Below are positions 1 to 8,684 of a stretch of 64,000 nt of DNA, in pieces (position 1 is the stretch's first letter; the number at the start of each line of letters is the position of its first letter). The stretch is from Flavobacterium cauense R2A-7 (GTDB taxonomy: Bacteria > Bacteroidota > Bacteroidia > Flavobacteriales > Flavobacteriaceae). The stretch lies in the NCBI RefSeq assembly GCF_000498475.1, contig NZ_AVBI01000001.1, forward strand, positions 372,001 through 436,000, given 5' to 3'. The notes below the pieces were generated by a model. That model saw only the letters and a program-made list of their open reading frames with translations, had not been told where the DNA came from and searched no databases. The translations under genes were made by a program, and so were the position numbers.

Positions 1-183
1 TTGTAATAAATCGATTGCAGGTTGGGCTTCTTCAGGAGAAAATTTTCGGGCAGTGCACACTAAGGCAACAGTATCGCCTTTTTTAAGATAAGGTGGAATT
101 TTCATACGTTTTTGAGAATATACTTCAAAGCTAAATATAAATAAAATAGCGGCAAACAATATTTTAAAAAATACGTTTTTCAT
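1..183 (-). CDS. LD-carboxypeptidase (peptidase S66), N-terminal part
   Basis: The first 61 codons lie in the window, read on the minus strand from an ATG at 183; the rest is outside. A hydrophobic signal peptide ending near residue 24 (EVYSQ) is followed by KIPPYLKKGDTVALVCTA, the opening of the LD-carboxypeptidase / muramoyltetrapeptide carboxypeptidase family, which trims the D-alanine from tetrapeptides during murein recycling. The catalytic Ser-His-Glu residues are not in view, so activity cannot be judged. The signal peptide suggests a periplasmic form. It is divergent from the lipoprotein gene at 324. Confidence 0.75.
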   Translation of the reverse strand, partial: MKNVFFKILFAAILFIFSFEVYSQKRMKIPPYLKKGDTVALVCTARKFSPEEAQPAIDLLQ

Positions 184-299
184 AAATTCAGAATTTCATT
201 TCAACCCATTTTGTTGCAAAACGGCTATTTTTTTAGCTCTTTTAAAGGTAGCAACTTTAAATTAACTTTTTGTATAATATTTTTAAAAGAAGTAATTCA

Positions 300-307
300 T
301 ACTTTTG
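300..307 (+). promoter_or_regulatory. Bacteroidetes -7 element for the 324 lipoprotein gene
   Basis: TACTTTTG matches the Bacteroidetes primary-sigma -7 consensus TAnnTTTG, 16 bases before the ATG. A TTTTTG at 267-272 is upstream, but the spacing (27 bases) is longer than usual, so the -33 part is uncertain. Confidence 0.5.
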
Positions 308-323
308 AAAAAAACAAAAATCC

Positions 324-848
324 ATGAAAATCACTTCATTGTTATTCATAACTACCCTATTAGCGGTTTCCTGTCAGAAAGAAGAAAAAGCTTCCGAGAA
401 AATAAGCGCTGAGGCATCCGACAGTCTGAGTGTCTTAAAAGCAGAAGAAGCTAAAATGATAAATACTCCTGTTGCCACACAAGGCCAACAGATTATGACC
501 ACGACCAATTCGGCAAACACCGCCGCGGTTCCGGAAACAAAACCCGGAATGAATCCACCACACGGGCAACCCGGACACCGTTGCGATATTCAGGTAGGAG
601 CGCCCTTAAACGGAAGTGCTCCGGTAGCAAAACCGGCAGCAGCAACTCCAAACCAAACTAACAAAACTTTTACCGTTTCACCATCTGGGAATGCGACGGT
701 TACTAAAATAGAAAGTTCCGACATTCAGACAGCACCTCCTAAACCCGTGGCACAAACAACGCTCCCGGGAATGGAAGGAAAACCCAATCCCGCGCACGGA
801 GAAACAGGCCATCGCTGTGATATTCCGGTAGGTGTAAATCTTCCGTAA
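324..848 (+). CDS. lipoprotein with two His/Cys repeats
   Basis: A 174-residue predicted lipoprotein: signal peptide with lipobox LAVSC (Cys17), then a low-complexity Ala/Thr/Pro/Lys-rich linker carrying two copies of a short conserved module, GMNPPHGQPGHRCDI (residues 75-89) and GMEGKPNPAHGETGHRCDI (149-167), the second closing the protein. Each module contains H-x4-H-x-C, which could bind a metal, but this is inference. Modules of this GMNPPHGxxGHRCDI type recur in Flavobacteriaceae proteins of unknown function. A hairpin terminator follows directly, so the gene is probably monocistronic. Confidence 0.8.
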   Translation: MKITSLLFITTLLAVSCQKEEKASEKISAEASDSLSVLKAEEAKMINTPVATQGQQIMTTTNSANTAAVPETKPGMNPPHGQPGHRCDIQVGAPLNGSAPVAKPAAATPNQTNKTFTVSPSGNATVTKIESSDIQTAPPKPVAQTTLPGMEGKPNPAHGETGHRCDIPVGVNLP

Positions 849-854
849 AACCTC

Positions 855-881
855 AAACCACCCCGAAAAGGTGGTTTTTTT
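855..881 (+). terminator. intrinsic terminator after the 324 lipoprotein gene
   Basis: Seven-base stem AACCACC (856-862) pairs with GGTGGTT (870-876) across a 7-base loop and runs into a T tract, 7 bases after the stop codon. Confidence 0.8.
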
Positions 882-937
882 ATGCTTTTGACTGCCGATT
901 ATAGGCTTCCGATTATGGAAACTAGCATTTTGTTATG

Positions 938-945
938 TATTTTTG
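938..945 (+). promoter_or_regulatory. -7 promoter element for metG
   Basis: TATTTTTG fits TAnnTTTG and lies 25 bases before the metG start codon. No clear -33 TTG at standard spacing was found. Confidence 0.55.
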
Positions 946-970
946 CAAACTATAATAAGTTTATACCAAA

Positions 971-3034
971 ATGATACAAGATCCTAAAAGATATACGATT
1001 ACTGCCGCGTTGCCTTACACCAACGGACCTATTCACATCGGACATTTGGCTGGTGTTTATGTGCCTTCCGATATTTATGCCCGTTTCCTTCGCCTTCAGG
1101 GAAGAGATGTAGCTTTTATCTGCGGAAGCGACGAACACGGTGTAGCCATTTCCATGAAAGCCAAAAAAGAAGGAATCACACCGCAACAGGTAATCGACAA
1201 ATACGACGGTATCATTCGTAAATCGTTTTTAGATTTCGGAATTTCGTTTGACAATTATTCCAGAACTTCTTCAGAAATCCATCATAAAACCGCTTCGGAA
1301 TTTTTCAGAAAATTATACGACGATGGTAAATTCATCGAAGAAACCACGGAGCAATTGTATGACGAGAAAGCCAATCAGTTTTTGGCTGATCGTTTCGTAA
1401 CCGGAACCTGTCCGAAATGTGGCAACGAGGAAGCCTATGGCGATCAGTGCGAAAAATGCGGTTCGTCTTTAAATGCGACCGACTTAATCAATCCGAAATC
1501 AACCATTACAGGTACAAAACCTATTTTAAAATCAACTAACCACTGGTTTTTACCTTTAAATGAATATTCCGATTTCCTGCAAAAATGGATTATTGAAGGT
1601 CATAAAAACGACTGGAAACCGAATGTATACGGTCAGGTTAAATCTTGGATTGACGGCGGATTAGAACCTCGTGCCGTAACCCGCGATTTGGATTGGGGAA
1701 TCGACGTACCCGTAGAAGGTGCAGAAGGCAAAAAACTGTACGTTTGGTTTGATGCGCCCATCGGATATATTTCATCTACCAAAGAATGGGCCGCCAGAGA
1801 AGGAAAAGACTGGGAACCGTATTGGAAATCGGAAGATACGAAACTGGTGCATTTCATCGGAAAAGACAATATCGTTTTCCATTGCGTGATTTTCCCTGCG
1901 ATGCTAAAAGCGGAAGGAAGCTATATTTTACCAGATAACGTTCCTGCCAATGAATTCCTGAATTTAGAAGGCAACAAATTGTCGACTTCCAAAAACTGGG
2001 CAGTTTGGTTGCACGAATACCTATTGGATTTCCCGGAAAAACAGGACGTTTTGCGTTACGCTTTAACCGCGAATGCACCGGAAACCAAAGACAACGATTT
2101 TACCTGGAAAGATTTTCAGGCAAGAAACAATAACGAATTGGTAGCCATCTTCGGAAACTTTATCAACCGAGTGGTAGTGCTTACCAACAAATATTACAAC
2201 GGCGTTATTCCGCAACCAAACGCGCTATCGGAAGTAGATCAGGTAACGTTAACCGAATTAAAAGCCTATCCGGCAGTGATTGCTTCTTCTGTGGAACGTT
2301 ACCGTTTCAGAGAAGCGTTAGGCGAATTAATGAATGTTGCGCGTTTGGGGAACAAATATTTAGCCGACGAAGAGCCTTGGAAAATCATCAAGGAAAATCC
2401 GGAACGCGTTCAGACGCAAATGTATGTAGCCTTGCAGATTGCTTCAGCGTTGAGTGTTTTGGCAGAACCGTTTTTACCGTTCACGGCGGCGAAACTGAAA
2501 AATATTCTTCGACAAGCTCAGAATGATATCCAATGGAATGACATTGCTGCTAAATCCGATTTACTTCCGTCAGGACACCAAATTGGAGAAGCCGAATTGT
2601 TATTCGCAAAAATAGAAGACGAGGAAATCCAAAAACAAATCGACAAATTGGAAGCAACTAAAGTGGCGAACAAAGCCGAAAATGCTAAAGCCGAACCGCA
2701 AAAAGACATCATCACATTCGAAGATTTCGCCAAAGTGGATTTGCGCATCGGAACCATCATCGAAGCCGAAAAAATGCCGAAAGCCAACAAACTACTGGTA
2801 TTAAAAGTAGACACCGGAATTGACGTTCGCACGATTGTTTCGGGAATTGCGGAACATTTCACTCCGGAAGAAGTCATCGGAAAACGTGTAACCGTTTTGG
2901 TAAACTTAGCACCAAGAGCGTTACGCGGTGTGGAAAGTGAAGGTATGTTGTTATTAACCAACACCGCAGAAGGCAAACTGGTTTTCATAAATCCGGATGC
3001 AGAAGGCGTGATTAACGGCGCGATGATTAGTTAA
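971..3034 (+). CDS. metG: methionyl-tRNA synthetase
   Basis: Class I aminoacyl-tRNA synthetase charging tRNA-Met in the cytoplasm. Visible features: HIGH motif in PIHIGHLAG (residues about 20-28), a zinc knuckle [18 protein letters not shown] (about 147-164), the KMSKS-equivalent KLSTSKN (about 335), then the anticodon-binding helical domain. After a Lys/Glu-rich linker comes a C-terminal OB-fold tRNA-binding domain (about 580-687, [20 protein letters not shown]), typical of dimeric bacterial MetG. 687 residues is the full family length. It heads a plus-strand run of genes that continues closely to 6725. Confidence 0.98.
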   Translation: MIQDPKRYTITAALPYTNGPIHIGHLAGVYVPSDIYARFLRLQGRDVAFICGSDEHGVAISMKAKKEGITPQQVIDKYDGIIRKSFLDFGISFDNYSRTSSEIHHKTASEFFRKLYDDGKFIEETTEQLYDEKANQFLADRFVTGTCPKCGNEEAYGDQCEKCGSSLNATDLINPKSTITGTKPILKSTNHWFLPLNEYSDFLQKWIIEGHKNDWKPNVYGQVKSWIDGGLEPRAVTRDLDWGIDVPVEGAEGKKLYVWFDAPIGYISSTKEWAAREGKDWEPYWKSEDTKLVHFIGKDNIVFHCVIFPAMLKAEGSYILPDNVPANEFLNLEGNKLSTSKNWAVWLHEYLLDFPEKQDVLRYALTANAPETKDNDFTWKDFQARNNNELVAIFGNFINRVVVLTNKYYNGVIPQPNALSEVDQVTLTELKAYPAVIASSVERYRFREALGELMNVARLGNKYLADEEPWKIIKENPERVQTQMYVALQIASALSVLAEPFLPFTAAKLKNILRQAQNDIQWNDIAAKSDLLPSGHQIGEAELLFAKIEDEEIQKQIDKLEATKVANKAENAKAEPQKDIITFEDFAKVDLRIGTIIEAEKMPKANKLLVLKVDTGIDVRTIVSGIAEHFTPEEVIGKRVTVLVNLAPRALRGVESEGMLLLTNTAEGKLVFINPDAEGVINGAMIS

Positions 3035-3053
3035 TAATTTTCAAATACCATAC

Positions 3054-4496
3054 ATGTTCATGAAACGTTTACTTTTTCTTCTTTTATTTGCCATACAGAG
3101 CCTAACCAGTTTTTCACAGGAAATAGCTTCGGAATTACCCATTAACTGCGACAAAAAAACAGATGTTTTTCAAATCGTAGAAGATAAAAAACAACAAGCT
3201 CTTATTTTTTATACCGATAAAAAGAAAATAACCGCCCTTCGACTGAATAGTGCACTTAATATCATGGACTCGATAAAAGTCAGCCGTAATTCCGAGGAAC
3301 TGAACGACCTCTTGGGTTACAGCATGACCGAAAACACGTACAACCTTTTATGGGCCGGTTCAAAATCAAAAAACATAACAATCCAATCGTTTGATTTTGA
3401 AAAAAAAGAGACACTTGCTAAACATACCACTTTGAATTTTGAAAATGAAAAATTATTTCAAAAGCTAACGGTTAACGGTGTTTTTTATATGTTAACCATT
3501 GTAAAGGCAAGCAACATCATCAACTTGTATAAATTCGAAAACGACAGTTTTACCAAAAAGACAATCGATCTTTCTTCAAAACGTTTTTTGAGTTCTGAAA
3601 ACAAGTTTAATTTGCTTTATACCATAATCAGCGAAAACAGACTTTCCGACCCCGCCTTTTCATTTGAATTAATTTCCAATGAGACACCGCCTTCTTTGGT
3701 TTTAAGTTCCCGAAAAAGAAAAGTTTATTCACAGGGAAATCAAATTGTGCTAACCCTTGATGTATGTAAACTCTACAGCCAGATTATCCGTATCAATCTT
3801 AATGATTTTTCAGCACAGTGCCAATTCATTGCTCAGCCAAAAATAGAAGAAGCAAATTACCCGTCAGGGGATTCGAATTCTTTTCTATTGAACGACAAGA
3901 TTATCCAATTACGATCTAAAAGCGACATATTACTACTAAAATTCAAAAACCAGGACGGGGAAGAACTAAAGTCTTATGAGCTAAAAGCTAACGAGGAAAT
4001 TCCGTTTAAAAATTCCGATATTATTCAGGAAAACGGCAACGTGAACAATGTAAGAATCTTAGACAAATCCAACCAGCTGATACGAAAAATAGACAACTTA
4101 AATCCGTCAATTTCTTCATATCTGCTTGGCGACAAAATTTACCTGACCATTGGCGGGGTTTCTTCCCCACAAAACAATAACGCGGTAATGTACGGCGGGA
4201 TGATTGGTGGTTTTACTGGGGCAATTATTGCAGCAGCGTTAACCTCCAACTATTCCATAAACAATCTAAATTCCTACAACAACCGAAAGGTGGTCTATAT
4301 TCATTGTATTTTTGACACAAACTTTAACCATATCGATACCGAAGCACAAAAATTAGCGTTTGACAAATTGCGCTTTTTCGCAGAAGAAAAGGAATCGCAT
4401 TTCGGACAAACCATCTTTAAGATGAATAATACTTTGTATTACGGAGGATATAGTACTGCTAAGAAAAAATATTTGTTTTACAGATTTAACGATTAA
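3054..4496 (+). CDS. secreted protein of unknown function
   Basis: 480 residues with an N-terminal signal peptide (MFMKRLLFLLLFAIQSLTSFSQ; the second Met at 3060 is an equally possible start). No family is recognised. Most of the protein has alternating beta-strand-like segments. Near residues 380-400 a Gly/Ala-rich stretch (MIGGFTGAIIAAAL) could be a membrane segment or a buried glycine-zipper. It follows metG by 19 bases and precedes the HAD gene by 10, so is probably part of the same transcript. Periplasmic or envelope location is inferred from the signal peptide only. Confidence 0.7.
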   Translation: MFMKRLLFLLLFAIQSLTSFSQEIASELPINCDKKTDVFQIVEDKKQQALIFYTDKKKITALRLNSALNIMDSIKVSRNSEELNDLLGYSMTENTYNLLWAGSKSKNITIQSFDFEKKETLAKHTTLNFENEKLFQKLTVNGVFYMLTIVKASNIINLYKFENDSFTKKTIDLSSKRFLSSENKFNLLYTIISENRLSDPAFSFELISNETPPSLVLSSRKRKVYSQGNQIVLTLDVCKLYSQIIRINLNDFSAQCQFIAQPKIEEANYPSGDSNSFLLNDKIIQLRSKSDILLLKFKNQDGEELKSYELKANEEIPFKNSDIIQENGNVNNVRILDKSNQLIRKIDNLNPSISSYLLGDKIYLTIGGVSSPQNNNAVMYGGMIGGFTGAIIAAALTSNYSINNLNSYNNRKVVYIHCIFDTNFNHIDTEAQKLAFDKLRFFAEEKESHFGQTIFKMNNTLYYGGYSTAKKKYLFYRFND

Positions 4497-4506
4497 TTAT
4501 AATGTC

Positions 4507-5196
4507 ATGAAACCTAAAATAATCGCCTTCGACGCCGACGATACGTTATTCATTAACGAACCCTATTTCGAGGAAACCGAAAAGAAGTTTTGCGGACTGA
4601 TGAGCGATTATCTTTCTTTTCAGGGCTTATCTCAGGAATTACTCAAAACGCAAGTCGACAATTTACCACTGTATGGTTATGGCATCAAAGGTTATGTGCT
4701 TTCGATGATTGAAACCGCGGTAAAAGTTTCCAACGGTACCATTAGTGCAAAAGGTATTCAGAAAATTACCGATTTAGGAAAAGAACTGATTCAGAAACCA
4801 ATCGAATTATTGGATGGTGTAGAAGAAACGCTCGAAGCGCTTCACGGCAAATACAAATTGGTGGTCGCTACTAAAGGCGATTTGAAAGACCAGCAACGCA
4901 AACTGCACGATTCGGGTCTGGGACATTATTTTCATCATATAGAAGTCATGGCCGACAAACAGGAAGTGAATTACGAAAAACTGTTAGGTCGTCTGGAAAT
5001 CCAAGCCGAAGAATTTTTCATGATTGGGAATTCCTTAAAATCAGATGTACTGCCTGTATTGAATATTGGCGGTTATGCGGTTCACGTTCCGTTCCATACC
5101 ACGTGGGCACACGAGAAAATCGATCACGAAATTGTGCATCCTAAATTTACCTCCGTTACTAAAATTACTGATATTTTACCGCTTCTTTTAAAGTGA
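4507..5196 (+). CDS. HAD-superfamily hydrolase
   Basis: 229-residue cytosolic phosphatase-like protein. Motif I DADDT (residues about 9-13, nucleophile and acid/base Asp) is present; motif II is the Thr in VVATKGD (about 121), and motif IV-like acidic residues lie in MIGNSLKSDVLPVLN (about 176-190). The cap is a small helical C1-type insertion, as in phosphoglycolate phosphatase-like HADs. The substrate cannot be assigned. The stop codon overlaps the next gene's GTG start (GTGA), indicating translational coupling. Confidence 0.85.
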   Translation: MKPKIIAFDADDTLFINEPYFEETEKKFCGLMSDYLSFQGLSQELLKTQVDNLPLYGYGIKGYVLSMIETAVKVSNGTISAKGIQKITDLGKELIQKPIELLDGVEETLEALHGKYKLVVATKGDLKDQQRKLHDSGLGHYFHHIEVMADKQEVNYEKLLGRLEIQAEEFFMIGNSLKSDVLPVLNIGGYAVHVPFHTTWAHEKIDHEIVHPKFTSVTKITDILPLLLK

Positions 5197-5822
5197 AACA
5201 CAAATTAGACATAGCCAACTGGAACCGAAAGACGCATTTTGAATTTTTCAGTAAATTCGAAGAGCCTTTTTTCGGCATTACCGTAAACGTCGATTGTACC
5301 AAAGCATACGAAACGGCAAAACGAAGCGGGATTTCTTTTTTTATCTTTTACCTGTACAAAACATTAGCGGCTATAAATGCCATTGAAAATTTCCGTTACC
5401 GGATAATCGACGGCGAAGTAATTGTATACGACAAAATCAATGCCTCACCAACTATCATGCGGGACGACACCACTTTTGGATTTGCTCTGGTAGAATATTT
5501 CGATGACCTCCATCTTTTCAATAAAAAAGCAACACTTGAAACTGAACGGGTGCGTAACACCAACGGCTTACTTACCCGTGACTTCAGTGGCGAATACAAT
5601 CTGATTCATTTCTCCTCTATTCCGTGGGTCAATTTTACTTCGATTTCCCATTCGAGAAGTTTCACGTTTCCCGACAGTTGTCCTAAAGTTTCTTTTGGAA
5701 AAATGATTGAGGAAAACGGTAAAAAAACCATGCCGATGTCAGTCCACGTGCACCACGGACTGATGGATGGCTACCACGTAAGTCTTTTTATAGACGAATT
5801 TCAAAAGCAAATGGACGCCTAA
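5193..5822 (+). CDS. CatA-like O-acetyltransferase
   Basis: 209 residues with the chloramphenicol acetyltransferase fold: the catalytic motif HVHHGLMDGYHV (about residues 188-199) provides the general-base His and the structural Asp-Gly, and the N-terminal NWNRKTHFEFF block is typical of this family. It starts at GTG inside the HAD stop codon and ends one base before the ATG of the deacetylase gene. Stand-alone chromosomal homologues in Bacteroidetes usually have no proven link to resistance, so the substrate is left open. It may act on the same acylated metabolite as the downstream deacetylase; that is inference. Confidence 0.85.
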   Translation: MKHKLDIANWNRKTHFEFFSKFEEPFFGITVNVDCTKAYETAKRSGISFFIFYLYKTLAAINAIENFRYRIIDGEVIVYDKINASPTIMRDDTTFGFALVEYFDDLHLFNKKATLETERVRNTNGLLTRDFSGEYNLIHFSSIPWVNFTSISHSRSFTFPDSCPKVSFGKMIEENGKKTMPMSVHVHHGLMDGYHVSLFIDEFQKQMDA

Positions 5823-6725
5823 ATGTTCCCCGTAGCTTTTCATCCCATTTACAAACATCCTTTACCGGAAGGCCATCGTTTTCCGATGCTGAAATACGAA
5901 TTACTGCCGCAACAATTAGTCCACGAAGGCACCGTTTCTCCGAACGCTTTTTTTGAACCGGGATTACCCGATCTGCAACACATCTTAGGCGTCCATAAAA
6001 AAGAATATGTTGAGGCTTTACTGAACCTGACATTAGAGGCTCGGGCCGTTCGAAAAATAGGTTTCCCATTATCCGCGGAATTAATTGAACGGGAACTACG
6101 TCTGGCAGAAGGAACACGCATAGGAGCCGAAAAAGCACTGCAAACCGGAATCGCTTTCAATATAGCCGGTGGAACGCATCATGCCTACTCCAATCGCGGA
6201 GAAGCCTTTTGTTTGTTAAATGATCAAGCCATTGCCGCTCAATACTTATTGAATAAAAAGTTAGTCAAAAAAATTCTGATTGTCGATTTGGACGTACACC
6301 AAGGCAACGGTACAGCTGAAATATTCCAGCACAACGAAAAAGTTTTTACCTTTTCGATGCACGGAAAATCGAATTATCCGTTCAAAAAAGAAACTTCCGA
6401 TTTAGACATTGCATTGCACGACCATACCGACGACTCAAAATTCCTTGAGATTTTAGAAAACACGTTACCGTACCTCATCCAAACCCAAAAACCGGATTTT
6501 ATTTTTTATCTGAGCGGGGTGGATATTCTTGCTTCGGATAAATTAGGAAAACTCGGTTGTACCCTGGACGGTTGCAAAAAAAGGGATGAAATTGTATTCT
6601 CACTATGTCAGAAACACGAAATCCCGGTTCAGGTGAGCATGGGTGGCGGGTATTCGCCAGACATTAAAACCATTATTGAAGCCCACGCAAACACCTATCG
6701 CGTAGCGAGTACCTTGTATCTTTAA
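5823..6725 (+). CDS. histone deacetylase-family (acetoin utilization-like) hydrolase
   Basis: 300-residue member of the arginase/deacetylase superfamily. Metal and catalytic motifs are intact: GGTHHAYSNRGEAFC (about 112-126, paired catalytic His), DLDVHQGNGT (about 155-164, zinc ligands Asp and His) and GVDILASD (about 228-235, third Asp). Bacterial members remove acyl groups from small amines or protein lysines. Its ATG directly abuts the stop of the CAT-like gene, so an acetyltransferase and a deacetylase are translated from one message, the last genes before a terminator. Confidence 0.9.
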   Translation: MFPVAFHPIYKHPLPEGHRFPMLKYELLPQQLVHEGTVSPNAFFEPGLPDLQHILGVHKKEYVEALLNLTLEARAVRKIGFPLSAELIERELRLAEGTRIGAEKALQTGIAFNIAGGTHHAYSNRGEAFCLLNDQAIAAQYLLNKKLVKKILIVDLDVHQGNGTAEIFQHNEKVFTFSMHGKSNYPFKKETSDLDIALHDHTDDSKFLEILENTLPYLIQTQKPDFIFYLSGVDILASDKLGKLGCTLDGCKKRDEIVFSLCQKHEIPVQVSMGGGYSPDIKTIIEAHANTYRVASTLYL

Positions 6726-6726
6726 A

Positions 6727-6757
6727 TAAAACCACCGACAAAAGCCGATGGTTTTCT
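6727..6757. terminator. bidirectional terminator between the deacetylase and HRDC genes
   Basis: AAAACCACCG (6728-6737) pairs with CGATGGTTTT (6746-6755), allowing one G:T, with A/T tracts on both sides; it serves the convergent genes ending at 6725 (+) and 6775 (-). Confidence 0.75.
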
Positions 6758-6774
6758 AATTGACTGGCTTCCAA

Positions 6775-7212
6775 TTAAACCGCATTCAAAACGGAAATAA
6801 TTTCTTCGCCGTATTTCGCTGTCTTTTTGTCTCCAAACCCTTTAATCCTTCTAAGTCCTTCAATATTCTTGGGATGATGGAAAGCAATGTTAATCAGTGC
6901 TGAATTATGACAAACTACAAATTTCGGCACATTTAATGTTTCGGCTTTTTCAGTGCGCCATTGTTTCAAACATTCAAAAACGTATTGAGCGCCGGGCGTT
7001 AAATCTGCTACTTGAATCGAAATCTTTTTTTCCTGTTCCACCTTCGGCAATTCATAATGGAGTAAAACCGACCAATACTGAATCTCCTCAGATACCACAA
7101 AATGCGTAGTCGATTTTACAAACTTTACCTCTTGCAGAAAATCGTTCAGTTTCTTTTGATCGGACATTAAATGTTCCGAAGCGATTCGAATAGTAAATAC
7201 CTGAATGTTCAT
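6775..7212 (-). CDS. HRDC domain protein
   Basis: 145 residues. The C-terminal half (about 68-145: YVFECLKQWRTEKAETLN through GLRRIKGFGDKKTAKYGEEI) is an HRDC domain, the helical nucleic-acid-binding module found at the end of RecQ helicases and RNase D. The N-terminal 65 residues have no recognised domain. Small stand-alone HRDC proteins of this length are common in Flavobacteria. It lies 6 bases downstream of ssb on the same strand, which fits a DNA-maintenance role, but no enzymatic domain is present. Confidence 0.85.
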   Translation of the reverse strand: MNIQVFTIRIASEHLMSDQKKLNDFLQEVKFVKSTTHFVVSEEIQYWSVLLHYELPKVEQEKKISIQVADLTPGAQYVFECLKQWRTEKAETLNVPKFVVCHNSALINIAFHHPKNIEGLRRIKGFGDKKTAKYGEEIISVLNAV

Positions 7213-7218
7213 TTTTCA

Positions 7219-7542
7219 CTATTTTCCTAAAAGCAAAACCTCGTTGGCTACAATTTCTGTAATATATTTTTTATTTCCTTCTTTGTCATCGTAGCTGCGG
7301 TGCGTTAGTTTTCCTTCAATTCCGATTTCTTTTCCTTTGGTTACAAATTTTTCAATCAGTTCGGCCGTTTTTCCCCAAGCAACAACACGATGCCACTCTG
7401 TTTGCTCGACTTTATCACCCTTTTCATTATAGTAATAGTCATTTGTTGCGATAGTAATGTTTGCAAATTTTCGGTCTCCGGTAACTGTTTTTACTTCCGG
7501 CTCCTGTCCTACATGTCCGATTAATTGTACTCTGTTTTTCAT
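7219..7542 (-). CDS. ssb: single-stranded DNA-binding protein
   Basis: 107-residue OB-fold SSB (MKNRVQLIGHVGQEPEVKTVTGDRK at the N-terminus, EWHRVVAWGKTAELIEKFVTKG in the middle). It binds single-stranded DNA in replication and repair. It is shorter than classical SSB (about 150-180 residues) and lacks the C-terminal acidic DDDIPF-type tail that recruits partner proteins, ending at VANEVLLLGK. It may therefore be a secondary SSB, with a full-length copy expected elsewhere; this is inference. Confidence 0.93.
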   Translation of the reverse strand: MKNRVQLIGHVGQEPEVKTVTGDRKFANITIATNDYYYNEKGDKVEQTEWHRVVAWGKTAELIEKFVTKGKEIGIEGKLTHRSYDDKEGNKKYITEIVANEVLLLGK

Positions 7543-7686
7543 GGCGTTTAAAATTTAAATGTTATTGTTAAAATGATTGTGTTCGTGTCGATAGTTGTTT
7601 GATTTCGACAGGGCAAAGATGTAACGGTTACTGAACTTTATTCGGTTGTAAGTCGTTTACATTCGATTGTAAGTGTTTGTTGTCGT

Positions 7687-7713
7687 TTGAATTCGGGAAT
7701 TTTCTTATATTTG
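7687..7713 (+). promoter_or_regulatory. promoter of the bacillithiol transferase gene
   Basis: TTG at 7687-7689 and TATATTTG (TAnnTTTG) at 7706-7713, 16 bases apart, 53 bases before the ATG at 7766. The upstream region repeats TCG-TTGTAAGT twice, which may be incidental. Confidence 0.65.
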
Positions 7714-7765
7714 AATACTGAATGTCTTAGAAAACAATAAAATACAAAATCAAAAAGTAAAAGCC

Positions 7766-8317
7766 ATGAAAAACAACATTGACATTGAAAAACTCAAATT
7801 TCCTATCGGCCGGTTCGTTTGTCCGCCAGAAATTAGCGCTAAAAATCTTGAATACTGGAAGGCAACCCTAAAAGCATTCCCAAAAGAACTGAAAGCCGTA
7901 ACCGAAAACCTATCGGTAACAGAACTTAACTGGACTTACCGTCCCGAAGGCTGGAAAATCAAACAAGTCATTCATCATTTGGCCGACAGTCACATGAATG
8001 CGCTCATCCGTATCAAACTTACCTTAACCGAAGACGCACCCGTGATTCGCCCTTACGAAGAAGCCTTATGGGCCGAACTGCCAGACGGATTTGAGAACAA
8101 CATCCATTCTTCTTTAAAAATAATTGAAGGAGTGCACGAACGTTGGTCTCATTTATTAGAAAATTTATCGGAAAACGACTGGAACAAAATGTATTTTCAT
8201 CCGGAGCACCAACGCCTGTTTTCCATAAAAGAAGCTGTCGGCATTTACGACTGGCATTGCCGACATCATCTGGCGCATATTGAACAGGCACTATCGTTAA
8301 AAGGAACCTTTAATTGA
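7766..8317 (+). CDS. bstA: YfiT/BstA-type bacillithiol transferase (DinB fold)
   Basis: 183-residue four-helix-bundle protein of the DinB/YfiT family. Landmarks are FPIGRFVCPPEIS near the N-terminus, IHHLADSHMNALIRIKL (about 67-83), RPYEEALWAEL (about 95-105) and WHCRHHLAHIEQA (about 164-176), which together supply the three metal-binding His of YfiT. Family members conjugate bacillithiol to electrophiles. The resemblance to Bacillus YfiT extends along the whole length. With the bacilliredoxin at 25715 it points to a bacillithiol-producing host. It is separated by 6 bases from the following zinc-ribbon gene. Confidence 0.88.
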   Translation: MKNNIDIEKLKFPIGRFVCPPEISAKNLEYWKATLKAFPKELKAVTENLSVTELNWTYRPEGWKIKQVIHHLADSHMNALIRIKLTLTEDAPVIRPYEEALWAELPDGFENNIHSSLKIIEGVHERWSHLLENLSENDWNKMYFHPEHQRLFSIKEAVGIYDWHCRHHLAHIEQALSLKGTFN

Positions 8318-8323
8318 TACGGT

Positions 8324-8671
8324 ATGAAAACCTGTTTGGAATGCAACGATACCATTGTGGGACGTGAAGACAAGAAATTTTGTGGCGATGGTTGCAGGAA
8401 TTCTTACAACAATAAAATAAATAAGGACAGTACGAATCTTATGCGCAACATAAATAACAAATTACGAAAAAATTACCGTATTTTGTCAGCGCTTAATCCG
8501 GAAGGGAAGTCAAAAACCACAAGAACAAAATTATTGGGGAAAGGTTTTGACTTCGAATTTTTCACTTCCATCTACCAAACCAAAACCGGAAATACTTATT
8601 ATTTCCTTTACGATTTAGGCTATATGGCAGTAGAAAACGACGGATTTATACTGGTGAAAAAAGATCCATAA
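8324..8671 (+). CDS. zinc-ribbon protein of unknown function
   Basis: 115 residues. The N-terminus is a treble-clef-like zinc ribbon CLECNDTIVGREDKKFCGDGCRN (Cys4, Cys7, Cys20, Cys24), followed by a Lys/Asn-rich helix and a small alpha/beta C-terminal part (GKGFDFEFFTSIYQTKTGNTYYF). The pattern recurs in flavobacterial genomes but no function is known to me. The FCGDGCRNSYNN segment resembles the MYM/FCS-type zinc knuckle of nucleic-acid-binding proteins. It lies 13 bases before the NUMOD4 gene in the same direction. Confidence 0.75.
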   Translation: MKTCLECNDTIVGREDKKFCGDGCRNSYNNKINKDSTNLMRNINNKLRKNYRILSALNPEGKSKTTRTKLLGKGFDFEFFTSIYQTKTGNTYYFLYDLGYMAVENDGFILVKKDP

Positions 8672-8684
8672 ATAGTGAACAGAT

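Noticed and set aside
2518..2988. 156-codon open frame antisense to metG
   Set aside because: It lies wholly within the conserved C-terminal metG coding region, has no signal or domain, and long antisense frames are expected opposite biased codons.
5193..5822. Chloramphenicol resistance gene
   Set aside because: The fold and catalytic motif fit, but it is a chromosomal gene in an ordinary operon and nothing shows chloramphenicol specificity.
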